Of a DNA stretch of 43,687 bases, positions 13,411 through 20,665 are shown in pieces. Position numbers and translations under genes: made by a program. Position 1 is the first letter of the stretch; every line of letters starts with the position of its first letter. Source of the stretch: an uncultured Bdellovibrionales bacterium (lineage in GTDB: Bacteria > Bdellovibrionota > FAC87 > UBA2466). The stretch is taken from contig CALCZU010000139.1 of the NCBI GenBank assembly GCA_937903155.1, forward strand, positions 1 through 43,687, in the 5' to 3' direction. The notes below the pieces were generated by a model. That model did not search any database. It worked only from the letters and a program-made list of their open reading frames with translations, and was not told the DNA's origin.

Positions 13411-14313
13411 TCACAAAAGGAAAAGAGCTTGAAATCCCTTAGGATCGGCGGAAAAAGAATATTGTGAAGTCGTCAGTTTTGAAGCGAGTAGAAGATGGTG
13501 AGGCGATTGAGCCTGTCTTGTGTCTAGACTGACATCGTAAAGCGAATCTCCGACGAGTGGATGCCCTAGACTTGCCAAATGCACGCGTACTTGATGAGTT
13601 ACCCCTGTTTTACAAACGACCTCGACCAGCGAGATATTTCGGGAAGGAAGATACTTTAACGGGCGAGCGTCCGAATGAGCAGGAAGACCGACAGAAGGGT
13701 TTTCTCCATCGTCATGAACCACAACCATTCGACTTTTTCGCTTCGAATCGTGGGCGATGGGCAGATCGATTGTTTTCGCATCGGTAAACTCTCCCTGCAC
13801 CCAAGCCAGGTAAGTTTTGGTTACATTTTTTTGAATAAATTCGTCTCGCCATCGCTGAAAGTTTTCGGGGGTTTTACTGACAATCAGAACCCCTTCGGTA
13901 TCCGTATCTAATCGATGGGGCGTCACAGTCGGTTGAGTCGGTTCGAATCGTTCCGAGAGATCTTTAAATTGAGCGAATGCCCACTGGGTGACGGTATTTT
14001 CGTCGAATAGACTTAATGGATGGCTTGGCATTCCGGGAGGTTTGTGGATCACGCAAAAATCGGCCTCGTCTTGAATAACTATGACTTTTAAATTCGCGTT
14101 TCCCTTTTTAATTTTTAAAAGCTGTTCATCTAATTTTTCTGTGACAAGACCGCTCAGAGATTCTAGTTTCTGTCCCTTTTTGATTTTTCGACCTTCGGGA
14201 CCGCAAATCAAACCATTATCGAGTGCCTCCTCGATGTGCCGATTGGAAAGGGTCGGGTATTTCTCTGAAATCAACTTATCGAGCCGTTTCAGTGCGGAAT
14301 CATTCACAGACAT
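13411..14313 (-). CDS. RluA-family pseudouridine synthase
   Basis: 300 residues. The N-terminal S4-like RNA-binding segment (about 8-55) is followed by the RluA catalytic domain, with KPPGMPSHP (91-99), the signature HRLDTDTEGVLI (133-144, catalytic Asp136) and the C-terminal GVTHQVRVHLASLGHPLVGD. Such enzymes isomerise specific uridines in 23S rRNA or tRNA; the target cannot be set from sequence, so no symbol is given. The TEG variant after the catalytic Asp, instead of the common TSG, is slightly unusual. The gene is divergent from the EpmA-like gene with 52 nt between starts, implying back-to-back promoters. A GGTGAG ribosome binding site is present. Confidence 0.88.
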   Translation of the reverse strand: MSVNDSALKRLDKLISEKYPTLSNRHIEEALDNGLICGPEGRKIKKGQKLESLSGLVTEKLDEQLLKIKKGNANLKVIVIQDEADFCVIHKPPGMPSHPLSLFDENTVTQWAFAQFKDLSERFEPTQPTVTPHRLDTDTEGVLIVSKTPENFQRWRDEFIQKNVTKTYLAWVQGEFTDAKTIDLPIAHDSKRKSRMVVVHDDGENPSVGLPAHSDARPLKYLPSRNISLVEVVCKTGVTHQVRVHLASLGHPLVGDSLYDVSLDTRQAQSPHHLLLASKLTTSQYSFSADPKGFQALFLL

Positions 14314-14365
14314 GACTCACCATACCCTATGCTCGAAAACTATGCTATGTCCTAGGCCAAACCTT

Positions 14366-15274
14366 ATGAATTTAGACGAAAGCCGATATCAGAAAAACGC
14401 CATTGAGGCGATCCGCCAGTGGTCGCAATTTCTCCAATCCACGAGAGAGTTTTTATATCAAAAAGGATACCTAGAAATTACGACATCGTTTTTGGTCGAA
14501 GCGGGAGCCTTTGAAAGTACAATCGATCCATTGCAAGCGTACTTTACCGATGGGATCAGGGAACTTCACACGTCTCCCGAAATGGAGATGAAACGTCTCA
14601 TCGCAGAAGCAAAAACTTCTGTCTTTCAGATTGCGAAATGTTTTAGAGATGATCCGGATACGACGATTCACGGAAAAGAATTCTCGATGCTCGAATTCTA
14701 TAAGATGGATGCGGATTACGCACAGCTAATTAATGAAGTAAAAGCACTCTTCACAAAACTTTCGCCTGCTCCCCTCGTTTTTAAAGAAGTGAGCATCCAT
14801 GACGTTTTTCTAGAAGTTTTGGAAATTGATTTAGATAAGTATCCGACCGTTCAAAGTTTGTCGGCGATTGTGCAAGAAAAAGGCTTACTCACTCCCGAAA
14901 AACAGGACACATGGGAAGATCTCTTTTTTAAGCTGATGATTGAGAAGATCGAACCTAGCTTCGATCCGAAAGTCGTCACTGTCGTAAAGGATTATCCGGC
15001 AGCGACCTCGGTGCTTTCAAAAACCTCACCGAATCCATTTTATTCTGAGCGGTTTGAAATCTATTACTTAGGCATTGAGCTTTGCAATGGATGCACCGAA
15101 GCCACCTCGGTACCTCTGCTTGAGAAAAATTATCTGAATGAATCCGAAAAAAGAAAAGGCGAAGGCAAGGACCCGCATCCCAAACCTCATGCTTTTCTAA
15201 AGTCGATGAAAAATTTCCCTAATTGTTCAGGCGTCGCCATCGGACTCGACCGCCTTTTTCTGTGCCTAGTCTAA
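14366..15274 (+). CDS. epmA: EpmA-like elongation factor P--(R)-beta-lysine ligase
   Basis: 302 residues from ATG 14366; an in-frame ATG at 14342 is possible, and longer starts would run into the divergent gene. This is a class II aminoacyl-tRNA synthetase core without the N-terminal tRNA-binding domain of LysRS. Motif 2-like ELHTSPEMEMKRLI and FQIAKCFRDD are followed by EFSMLEFYKMD, and motif 3 GVAIGLDRLF is at the C-terminus. Length and lack of an OB domain fit EpmA (PoxA/GenX), which attaches beta-lysine to a Lys of EF-P to help ribosomes pass polyproline. The partners EpmB and EF-P are not in the window. The alternative is a LysRS paralogue with another acceptor. Confidence 0.85.
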   Translation: MNLDESRYQKNAIEAIRQWSQFLQSTREFLYQKGYLEITTSFLVEAGAFESTIDPLQAYFTDGIRELHTSPEMEMKRLIAEAKTSVFQIAKCFRDDPDTTIHGKEFSMLEFYKMDADYAQLINEVKALFTKLSPAPLVFKEVSIHDVFLEVLEIDLDKYPTVQSLSAIVQEKGLLTPEKQDTWEDLFFKLMIEKIEPSFDPKVVTVVKDYPAATSVLSKTSPNPFYSERFEIYYLGIELCNGCTEATSVPLLEKNYLNESEKRKGEGKDPHPKPHAFLKSMKNFPNCSGVAIGLDRLFLCLV

Positions 15275-15278
15275 ACGC

Positions 15279-15321
15279 AAAAAAGCCCACATTTGATACC
15301 CAAAGGCAACAAAAGCGGGCT
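15279..15321 (-). terminator. Terminator of lipoprotein copy A, probably bidirectional
   Basis: On the minus strand AGCCCGC pairs with GTGGGCT (7 bp with one G-U) and is followed by six T (15279-15284). On the plus strand the hairpin follows the epmA stop by a few bases and ends in CTTTT, so it may serve both converging genes. Confidence 0.75.
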
Positions 15322-15347
15322 CTTTTAATTTATTAGATTCTTAAGAG

Positions 15348-15950
15348 TTATTGTACTCGGAAATAAACTTCGCCTTCTTCGGAATCGAAGCGTAAAGCGG
15401 TTTTCGAAGTTTCATTTTCATATTCGTAAGAGATATGAACTTGATCGGATGAGCTATTGTCTTCTGTGAAATCCATTCCGATTTCAGAGTAAGTGATTTC
15501 CCAAGGGGTTGTGCTGATAGCACCCTGCTTATCAATTTTGTAGTACCAAACGTCTTTAGAAGCTTCGACAGATGCCGTTGCGGGTTCAGTGTTGTTTCGG
15601 ATATCGCAATAAGAACCTTTATACCAAATCACTCGTTCGGTAATTGTGGTACTGTCCATATCGAGAAGAACGACGTAAGAATTATACGTGTGTTCAATCG
15701 TAGGAGTCGTTTGAACTTTGTAAGTTCCAGTTCCGCATTTCGTTGAAAAATTTCCTAAAATTTCATTCGAAGCATTTCGAGCAATAGGAGCTGAGGCAGG
15801 AGCGGGAGAAACGGGAGTTGCTTTTGGATTTGCATTTCCGCTTGTCGCCGGGGGTTTTTGCCCAGGTTTCAATTTTGTAACTTTGTTATTGCTTGAGCAG
15901 CCGATTGCGAGCGCAAGGGCTACGATAGAAAACAGTGTAAACGATTTCAT
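15348..15950 (-). CDS. Lipoprotein, tandem paralogue copy A
   Basis: 200 residues. It has a lipoprotein signal with hydrophobic segment 5-17 and Cys18 (AIGCSS). A Pro/Ala/Thr-rich linker (about 30-58) leads to a globular domain (about 62-200) rich in beta-prone segments, with four later Cys or paired aromatic positions (TKCGTG, GSYCDI, VWYYKIDKQG, IGMDFT). It is closely similar along its whole length to the next gene upstream, well over half of aligned residues being identical by eye. AAGGAA lies before the ATG. It is probably an outer-membrane or periplasmic lipoprotein; I do not recognise the family and assign no function. Relative to copy B it carries a 5-residue insertion near position 117. 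Confidence 0.85.
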   Translation of the reverse strand: MKSFTLFSIVALALAIGCSSNNKVTKLKPGQKPPATSGNANPKATPVSPAPASAPIARNASNEILGNFSTKCGTGTYKVQTTPTIEHTYNSYVVLLDMDSTTITERVIWYKGSYCDIRNNTEPATASVEASKDVWYYKIDKQGAISTTPWEITYSEIGMDFTEDNSSSDQVHISYEYENETSKTALRFDSEEGEVYFRVQ

Positions 15951-16095
15951 GTAAATTCCTTATAACGAATAAATTCGGTGGCGCTCACCACAATAGCCTG
16001 CGCCGAGCTCCCACAATGCAATCGAAATGCCATCGTCACTCAAGCACAAAACTCACCACCTTCCCCGCTAAAAAACCGCGAAACGTCAGTCCGGG
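15951..16095 (-). promoter_or_regulatory. Conserved leader of lipoprotein copy A
   Basis: About 140 nt upstream of copy A matches the corresponding region upstream of copy B (about 16764-16905), with substitutions and small indels. Shared blocks include a GGCGC...GCGCC inverted repeat and a run TCGATTGCA. Short ORFs in this leader are not conserved between copies, so it is more likely a promoter/5' UTR than coding. No confident -35/-10 pair was found. Confidence 0.5.
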
Positions 16096-16128
16096 TGCCG
16101 AATTTGTCATAAGTGTTGCTTTAAACGC

Positions 16129-16171
16129 AAAAAAGCCTGCTTCTAGTGCCCGAAGGCGAAAGAAGCAGGCT
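16129..16171 (-). terminator. Intrinsic terminator of lipoprotein copy B
   Basis: A perfect 11-bp stem (16134-16144 with 16161-16171) with a 16-nt loop that can itself form GCC/GGC. On the minus strand it is followed by six T (16129-16134). It lies 25 nt past the stop of copy B and is the counterpart of the terminator at 15279-15321. Confidence 0.88.
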
Positions 16172-16196
16172 CCTTTAATCTATGAAACGACTCGAA

Positions 16197-16763
16197 TTAT
16201 TGTACTCGTGTATAAGCGTCGTCTTCAGAATCGAAGCGTAACACGGTCAAATTATTTTCGGCATCTTGTTCGAAAGTAACGAAAATTTGATCGGTTGCGC
16301 TATTGTCATTTGTGAAATCCATTCCGATCGAGGAATAAGTGATATCCCAAGGAGCGCTGCTTGTAGCACCTTGTTTATCAATTCTGTAGTACCAAACGTA
16401 TTTAGCTTCTTCGGCCGTTCCGTAGGTCGCATTGCAACTTGCACCGATATACCAAACAACTCTTTCGGTAATCGTGGTGGCTTCCATATCTAAAAGAACA
16501 CGGTATGACTGATACACAGTCGTTACGTTATCATTTTTAACTCGGTATTCACCCGTGAAACAATTGGTTTGAAAATTACCAATGATTTCTTTGGAGGTAT
16601 CTCGCGCAATCGGAGCCGATGCAGGAGCTGGGACAGTAGGACTAGGATTCGTTGCAACCGGCGGTTTTTGTCCTGGTTTAGTTTTAACAACGCTACCTTT
16701 ATTGCTGGTACAGCCGATCGCTGTGACAAGCACGATCAAAGAAAACAGTGTAAACGACTTCAT
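16197..16763 (-). CDS. Lipoprotein, tandem paralogue copy B
   Basis: 188 residues. The signal peptide ends at Cys18 (AIGCTS), then a Pro-rich linker (about 30-52) precedes the same domain as copy A. Shared landmarks are KPGQKPP, PAPASAPIAR, VLLDM, TTITERV, WYYRIDKQGA, IGMDFT and a C-terminal VLRFDSED...RVQ. The Cys pairs in the domain are conserved in both copies and may form disulfides in the periplasm. It has its own leader and terminator, so the two copies can be expressed independently. Function unknown. Confidence 0.85.
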   Translation of the reverse strand: MKSFTLFSLIVLVTAIGCTSNKGSVVKTKPGQKPPVATNPSPTVPAPASAPIARDTSKEIIGNFQTNCFTGEYRVKNDNVTTVYQSYRVLLDMEATTITERVVWYIGASCNATYGTAEEAKYVWYYRIDKQGATSSAPWDITYSSIGMDFTNDNSATDQIFVTFEQDAENNLTVLRFDSEDDAYTRVQ

Positions 16764-16944
16764 GTAAATTTCCTTATAACGAATAGAATACGACGGCGCT
16801 CACCACCATAGCTGCGCCGAACACCAAAATTGCAATCGAAATGCCATCACATCCCAAGTACAAAACTCGCGGTCTTCTCCCCCAAAAAATCCGTCGAACG
16901 ACAGTACACCTGACAAAGCTGTCACAGGCGCATAAACGACCGTC

Positions 16945-16983
16945 GGTGGGGGGACGGGGCTCTCTATTCCCCGTCCCCCCACC
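16945..16983. repeat. 15-bp perfect G/C-rich inverted repeat
   Basis: Arms 16945-16959 and 16969-16983 are exactly complementary, with a 9-nt loop, and consist almost only of G on one strand and C on the other. No T run follows on either strand, so it is not a standard intrinsic terminator. It could still end or protect the ABC exporter mRNA. Confidence 0.7.
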
Positions 16984-17006
16984 GCCCTTCATTCTTTCTC
17001 CTATCC

Positions 17007-17083
17007 TGTCATTGCGAGGGTGCGTAGCACCCGCGGCAACCTTTTCAGTTCTGCACACAAAGGTTGTCGCGGTTCAAGTACGG
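17007..17083. repeat. CATTGCGAG-type palindromic repeat, partial copy
   Basis: It begins TGTCATTGCGAGGGTGCG. The left arm resembles the element at 26433-26526, but only the inner part of the right arm is kept: CCGCGGCAACCTTT (17030-17043) pairs with AAAGGTTGTCGCGG (17059-17072) with one mismatch. The missing outer right arm would fall where the 3' end of the ABC exporter gene now lies. Confidence 0.65.
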
Positions 17084-17084
17084 T

Positions 17085-18809
17085 TTACGCAGGAGTGGAG
17101 TCGTAGATTTTGCAAAACTTCTCAAAGAGGCCGTTTTGGGATCTGAGTTGGGTGAAGGTTCCGCGTTCGGCGATTTGGCCGTTTTCCATGACGAGGATTT
17201 CGTCGCATCTCATGATGGTGCTGAGTCTGTGGGCGATGATGATGGACGTTCTGCCGACGAGGCTCGTTTCGATGGCGGTGACGATTTGGGATTCTAGGTT
17301 TGAGTCAATGTTCGACGTCGCTTCGTCTAGGATGAGGACTTTGGGATCGAGGACTAGGACTCGTGTGAGACAGAGGAGTTGCTTTTCGCCCATCGATAAG
17401 TTGCCGCCGCCTTCGAGTGTTTCGAAATTAAGGCCTCCTCTATTTTCTATGACTTTCCAGAGGCCGCTTTGTTTTGAGATTTTGATGAGGGACTCGTCTG
17501 AGATTTCTAAGCGTCCTAAGGTCAAATTTTCGCGGATGGAGCCGTGGAAGACGTAGACTTCTTGGGGGACGAATCCGAAAACGCTTCGGTAGGAGTTGAG
17601 GGCGAGGTTTGAAATTTTTTCTCCGAATAGAGTAATTGCGCCCGATGTCGGTTCGTAGAATCTTAGGATGAGGCGGATGATTGAGGATTTTCCACTTCCA
17701 GTGGATCCGACAATGGCGATGCGTTTTCCTTTTTGGAGATCGAAAGAAATATCTTTCAGAACAGAAATATCTCTTCCTGGGTATTGGAAGTTTACGCTAT
17801 CAAATCTTAGGAAAATGGAGTCACTCATTTCTTGAATTTCTACGCCCGCTGGATTTTCTTCTTTTTCGAAAAGGATTTGATTGATTCGCTCAAGAGAGAC
17901 GTATGAAGACAGAAACGTATTGTATTTTTCTATCAGGTCTCGGATGGGTTGGAAGAGATTTCTTAAGTAGCCCAGAAACATCACGAGCACACCTAGGGTC
18001 ATTTTTCCTTCGATGACCCAGTAGCCTCCCAATCCGAGTAGAGTGGCGATTGAGACGCCGTTAAAAAAACCGATGACCGGTTGAGACAGTGCAAAAATAT
18101 GAACGCTCTTGAATTGAGTATCGGTGTGTTTTTGAACTCGTTCCTCAAAGCCATTCTGTCTATCTTCTTCTGCGCCCAGTCGATGGATACTTGCAATCGC
18201 GCCGACATTCTCGCCGATAAAAGAGTTCAGTTGGCTTAAGTTCTGTCGAACTTCACGGTAGGCCGTCGCAAGTCGGTTACCGAAGTAGAAAATCAAATAG
18301 ATTGCAATCGGAAACGTGAGAAGAATCCATAGGGATAAGTAAAACGATGAATACAACATCGCAACCACCGTTCCAACGATTACCGCTGTATCGAGAATCA
18401 AGACGGAAATAGACGCCGAAAAAAGTTCGCTGACGGATTTGATGTCATTCATCAAACGAGTCATCAGCCTTCCCGTACTGTTCGCATCGAAATAAGCAAC
18501 GGGGAGGCGTAAAATTTTGTCAAAGACCATGAGTCTCAGGTCGTGGAGGACTTTTTGACCTGTTCTTTGAATCACATAGCCTTGAATCGCTTCTGCGATG
18601 GCTCTGAGAACAATCAATGAGAGAAAAATCTTTCCGTAGTAAAAAATTTCACCGTTGGAGGCGTGGGCCGTCACTGCGTCGACGGTTTTGCCGATGATTA
18701 ACGGAAGAAAAATCTCAATCGTAGTCCCTAGAAGGATTAAAAGAACCCCGCCGATGAAATAGGACTGAAATTTTTTAATCAGAGGAAAAAACGGGAGAAA
18801 GGCCTTCAT
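17085..18809 (-). CDS. ABC exporter half-transporter, MdlB-like
   Basis: 574 residues. An N-terminal six-helix ABC exporter domain (about 10-310) precedes a nucleotide-binding domain with Walker A GSTGSGKSS (about 368-376), Q-loop VPQE, a degenerate signature LSMGEKQ, Walker B VLILDEATS (about 490-498, catalytic Glu present) and H-loop IIAHRLS. Degenerate signature plus intact Glu is the MdlB pattern; the partner next to it has the complementary pattern. The pair should form an asymmetric heterodimer in the inner membrane. Substrate (lipid, peptide or drug) is not predictable. It overlaps the upstream gene by 4 nt (ATGA), giving coupled translation. Confidence 0.9.
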   Translation of the reverse strand: MKAFLPFFPLIKKFQSYFIGGVLLILLGTTIEIFLPLIIGKTVDAVTAHASNGEIFYYGKIFLSLIVLRAIAEAIQGYVIQRTGQKVLHDLRLMVFDKILRLPVAYFDANSTGRLMTRLMNDIKSVSELFSASISVLILDTAVIVGTVVAMLYSSFYLSLWILLTFPIAIYLIFYFGNRLATAYREVRQNLSQLNSFIGENVGAIASIHRLGAEEDRQNGFEERVQKHTDTQFKSVHIFALSQPVIGFFNGVSIATLLGLGGYWVIEGKMTLGVLVMFLGYLRNLFQPIRDLIEKYNTFLSSYVSLERINQILFEKEENPAGVEIQEMSDSIFLRFDSVNFQYPGRDISVLKDISFDLQKGKRIAIVGSTGSGKSSIIRLILRFYEPTSGAITLFGEKISNLALNSYRSVFGFVPQEVYVFHGSIRENLTLGRLEISDESLIKISKQSGLWKVIENRGGLNFETLEGGGNLSMGEKQLLCLTRVLVLDPKVLILDEATSNIDSNLESQIVTAIETSLVGRTSIIIAHRLSTIMRCDEILVMENGQIAERGTFTQLRSQNGLFEKFCKIYDSTPA

Positions 18810-20554
18810 AAAGTCACCTCTTCCAACGGAAGAATAAACTTTTCTTTCTCTTCAAGCCGCTCGCTTTTTTCGACAAGTTCTCGGTAAAAGGGGTTTTGTT
18901 TTAACAGTTCGGGATGCGCTCCGTAGGCCACCTGTCGGCCTTTTTCTAAGATTAAAACTCTGTCTACTTTTTTCATAATCGAAAGGCGATGGCTTGCGAT
19001 CATAAATGCAGTGTCGGGGTACGCGCGAAGCACACGTTCAATCACTTGAGCTTCCACTTCGACATCGACGGCTGAAAAGCAATCATCTAAAAGGAGAAGT
19101 GCTGGTTTTCTTAAAAGCGCGCGCGCTAAGGCGATCCTTTGTTTCTGTCCACCCGACAACGTAATTCCCCGCTCACCGATGAGGGTCTCGAATCCATTGG
19201 GGAGTCTTTCAATCTCTTTCAAAATACAAGCGGCCCCACAGGCTTTTTTAATCTCTTCCATTGGAGGAGGGGTTGGGATACCTAGAGTCAGATTGTATAG
19301 AATCGTTTCGTTAAATAGAAACACCTGCTGTTCGACCGTTGCGATTCGATGACGGAGTTCATTTAAGGGAATTGAGACAATATCTTTTCCTTCAAGAAAA
19401 AGCGTTCCCGGAGTCGGCTCGGTCAACCGAATGACCGACTGGAAGAAACTACTCTTTCCCGATCCCGTGGCTCCTACAAGTCCGATTTTCTCCCCCGCTC
19501 CCATAGAAAAAGAATCTATCCCCGTTTTATCGACGGACTCAAAGAGGTTATGAGAGGAAGCTTGCCCCACAGGAATTCGGATATTTTGGACCTTCGGAAG
19601 GTTTAAAATTTCATCGATTCTTCTTTTGGCGGCAAAACCTTCTCGATTCATTGTGATAGCCCATCCAATCGCTTCCATCGGCCAGGAAAGCTGAACTACA
19701 AATCTCTGGAATGCGATGTAAGTGCCCAACGTAATCGTTCCTTCAAGAACATCCAGCCCTCCGACAATTAAAATCAGAAGCGTTCCCATGTTGGTAATAA
19801 AAGAAAGAGAGGGAGAAAAAACGGCTTCATATTTCGAAAGTTGAATGGCCTCTTTTTGGTAAGCCTCACTCAAACCTAAAAACCTTTTCAGAGAGTGATT
19901 TTCAAGAACGAGCGTTTTTAATACACGGATCCCGGAGAAACATTCTTGGGCAAACGCGCCCATTTGCGACATTTTTGTCTGCAGCGATTCGAAGAGCTTG
20001 TCGATTCGCTCTCCCAAATAATAAGTAATCGGAGGAACCAAAGGATACAGCGCAAACGTGAGCAAACTCAATTTCACCGACATCCAAAACATCACAGGGA
20101 CAATCATTGCAAATAAGAACACAGAATCTAGAGCGACGAGAATCCCAGGCCCCACCGCCATACGAATCGATTCCACATCATTAGTCGCACGCGACATCAA
20201 ATCCCCGGTTCGGATATTTTGGTAATCTTTTAAGGGAATTTTCTGGAGCTGACGATTCAAAGCCACTCGGTAATCTTGCGCGATCAAATGCGAAGTGCCC
20301 GTGAGATAAGTTCTCCAAAGATACCTTCCCACACTTTGTAAAAGCGTGAGTAAAAGGTAGGCCGCCGCCGCTAAGTAAACACCGTTAATCTTTTTCAGTT
20401 CGAGTTCATCAATGGCGTTTTTTAAAACGATAGGAAACAATACGTTAATCAGATCGACCAATACCAGCGCCGAAAGTCCCAGGAGGTAGCGTTTCTTGTA
20501 TTTCAGAACTTCTTTAAAAAACGGATAGGATTTTGAAATTGCGAAGCGTTTCAT
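18806..20554 (-). CDS. ABC exporter half-transporter, MdlA-like
   Basis: 582 residues from ATG 20554; an upstream in-frame TTG at 20623 would add 23 residues and swallow the promoter region, so I reject it. The transmembrane domain (about 20-300) precedes a nucleotide-binding domain with Walker A GATGSGKSS (about 357), Q-loop VEQQ, canonical signature LSGGQKQR, and Walker B LLLLDDCFSAVD, where the catalytic Glu is replaced by Asp (about 488); H-loop ASHRLS. The Asp at the catalytic site with canonical LSGGQ is the MdlA arrangement: together the two half-transporters make one competent and one impaired ATP site. An 18-bp palindrome lies just upstream. Confidence 0.9.
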   Translation of the reverse strand: MKRFAISKSYPFFKEVLKYKKRYLLGLSALVLVDLINVLFPIVLKNAIDELELKKINGVYLAAAAYLLLTLLQSVGRYLWRTYLTGTSHLIAQDYRVALNRQLQKIPLKDYQNIRTGDLMSRATNDVESIRMAVGPGILVALDSVFLFAMIVPVMFWMSVKLSLLTFALYPLVPPITYYLGERIDKLFESLQTKMSQMGAFAQECFSGIRVLKTLVLENHSLKRFLGLSEAYQKEAIQLSKYEAVFSPSLSFITNMGTLLILIVGGLDVLEGTITLGTYIAFQRFVVQLSWPMEAIGWAITMNREGFAAKRRIDEILNLPKVQNIRIPVGQASSHNLFESVDKTGIDSFSMGAGEKIGLVGATGSGKSSFFQSVIRLTEPTPGTLFLEGKDIVSIPLNELRHRIATVEQQVFLFNETILYNLTLGIPTPPPMEEIKKACGAACILKEIERLPNGFETLIGERGITLSGGQKQRIALARALLRKPALLLLDDCFSAVDVEVEAQVIERVLRAYPDTAFMIASHRLSIMKKVDRVLILEKGRQVAYGAHPELLKQNPFYRELVEKSERLEEKEKFILPLEEVTL

Positions 20555-20569
20555 AGATGCCAGATTCAA

Positions 20570-20598
20570 AACATAAGGATTAATCCTTATTGCCTCAA
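20570..20598 (-). promoter_or_regulatory. Candidate mdlAB promoter with palindromic operator
   Basis: On the minus strand TTGAGG (20598-20593) and TATGTT (20575-20570) are 17 nt apart. The spacer and part of the -10 are covered by a perfect 18-bp palindrome ATAAGGATTAATCCTTAT (20573-20590). Transcription would begin about 9 nt before the ATG. The geometry suits repression by a dimeric regulator bound between -35 and -10; the regulator is unknown. Confidence 0.5.
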
Positions 20599-20612
20599 TG
20601 CTCAATCGGATT

Positions 20613-20642
20613 TTGACTTTCAAAAGACAGAACCCATACTAT
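20613..20642 (+). promoter_or_regulatory. Candidate clpB promoter
   Basis: TTGACT (20613-20618) and TACTAT (20637-20642) are separated by 18 nt, giving a sigma-70-like promoter whose start would fall about 17 nt before clpB. No sigma-32-type or CIRCE sequence is visible, so heat-shock control is not evident. Confidence 0.5.
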
Positions 20643-20665
20643 TTACAACCAAGAAGGGGAAATCA

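Larger units (their letters stand above)
15275..16930 (-). repeat. Tandem duplication of a lipoprotein transcription unit
   Basis: Two direct units of about 0.83 kb (roughly 15275-16100 and 16120-16930) each contain terminator, lipoprotein CDS and leader in the same order and orientation. Similarity extends beyond the coding region on both sides (AAACGCAAAAAAGCC at the terminator ends; TTATAACGAATA next to the starts). Divergence shows the duplication is not recent. Boundaries are approximate. Confidence 0.75.
16764..17084. other. 321-bp intergenic region between lipoprotein B and the ABC exporter
   Basis: It contains the leader of lipoprotein B (about 16764-16905), a perfect 15-bp G/C hairpin (16945-16983) and a partial CATTGCGAG-type palindromic repeat (17007-17083). 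ORFs here on either strand look non-coding: they run through the hairpin and repeat and are not preserved in the duplicated leader. Confidence 0.6.

Noticed and set aside
14081..14365. 95-codon N-terminal extension of the EpmA-like protein
   Set aside because: It overlaps the divergent pseudouridine synthase gene and is not part of the family; the ATG at 14366 gives the expected length.
16945..16983. G-quadruplex
   Set aside because: Only two long G tracts with GG flanks lie on the strand, and a perfect 15-bp hairpin is the simpler structure.
16774..17058. 94-codon minus-strand ORF ending in a membrane-like segment before lipoprotein B
   Set aside because: It runs through the G/C hairpin and the palindromic repeat, and the equivalent frame is not kept in the duplicated leader of copy A.
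20555..20623. Longer mdlA-like protein starting at TTG 20623
   Set aside because: It would place the promoter and palindrome inside the coding region and adds residues unlike other exporters.
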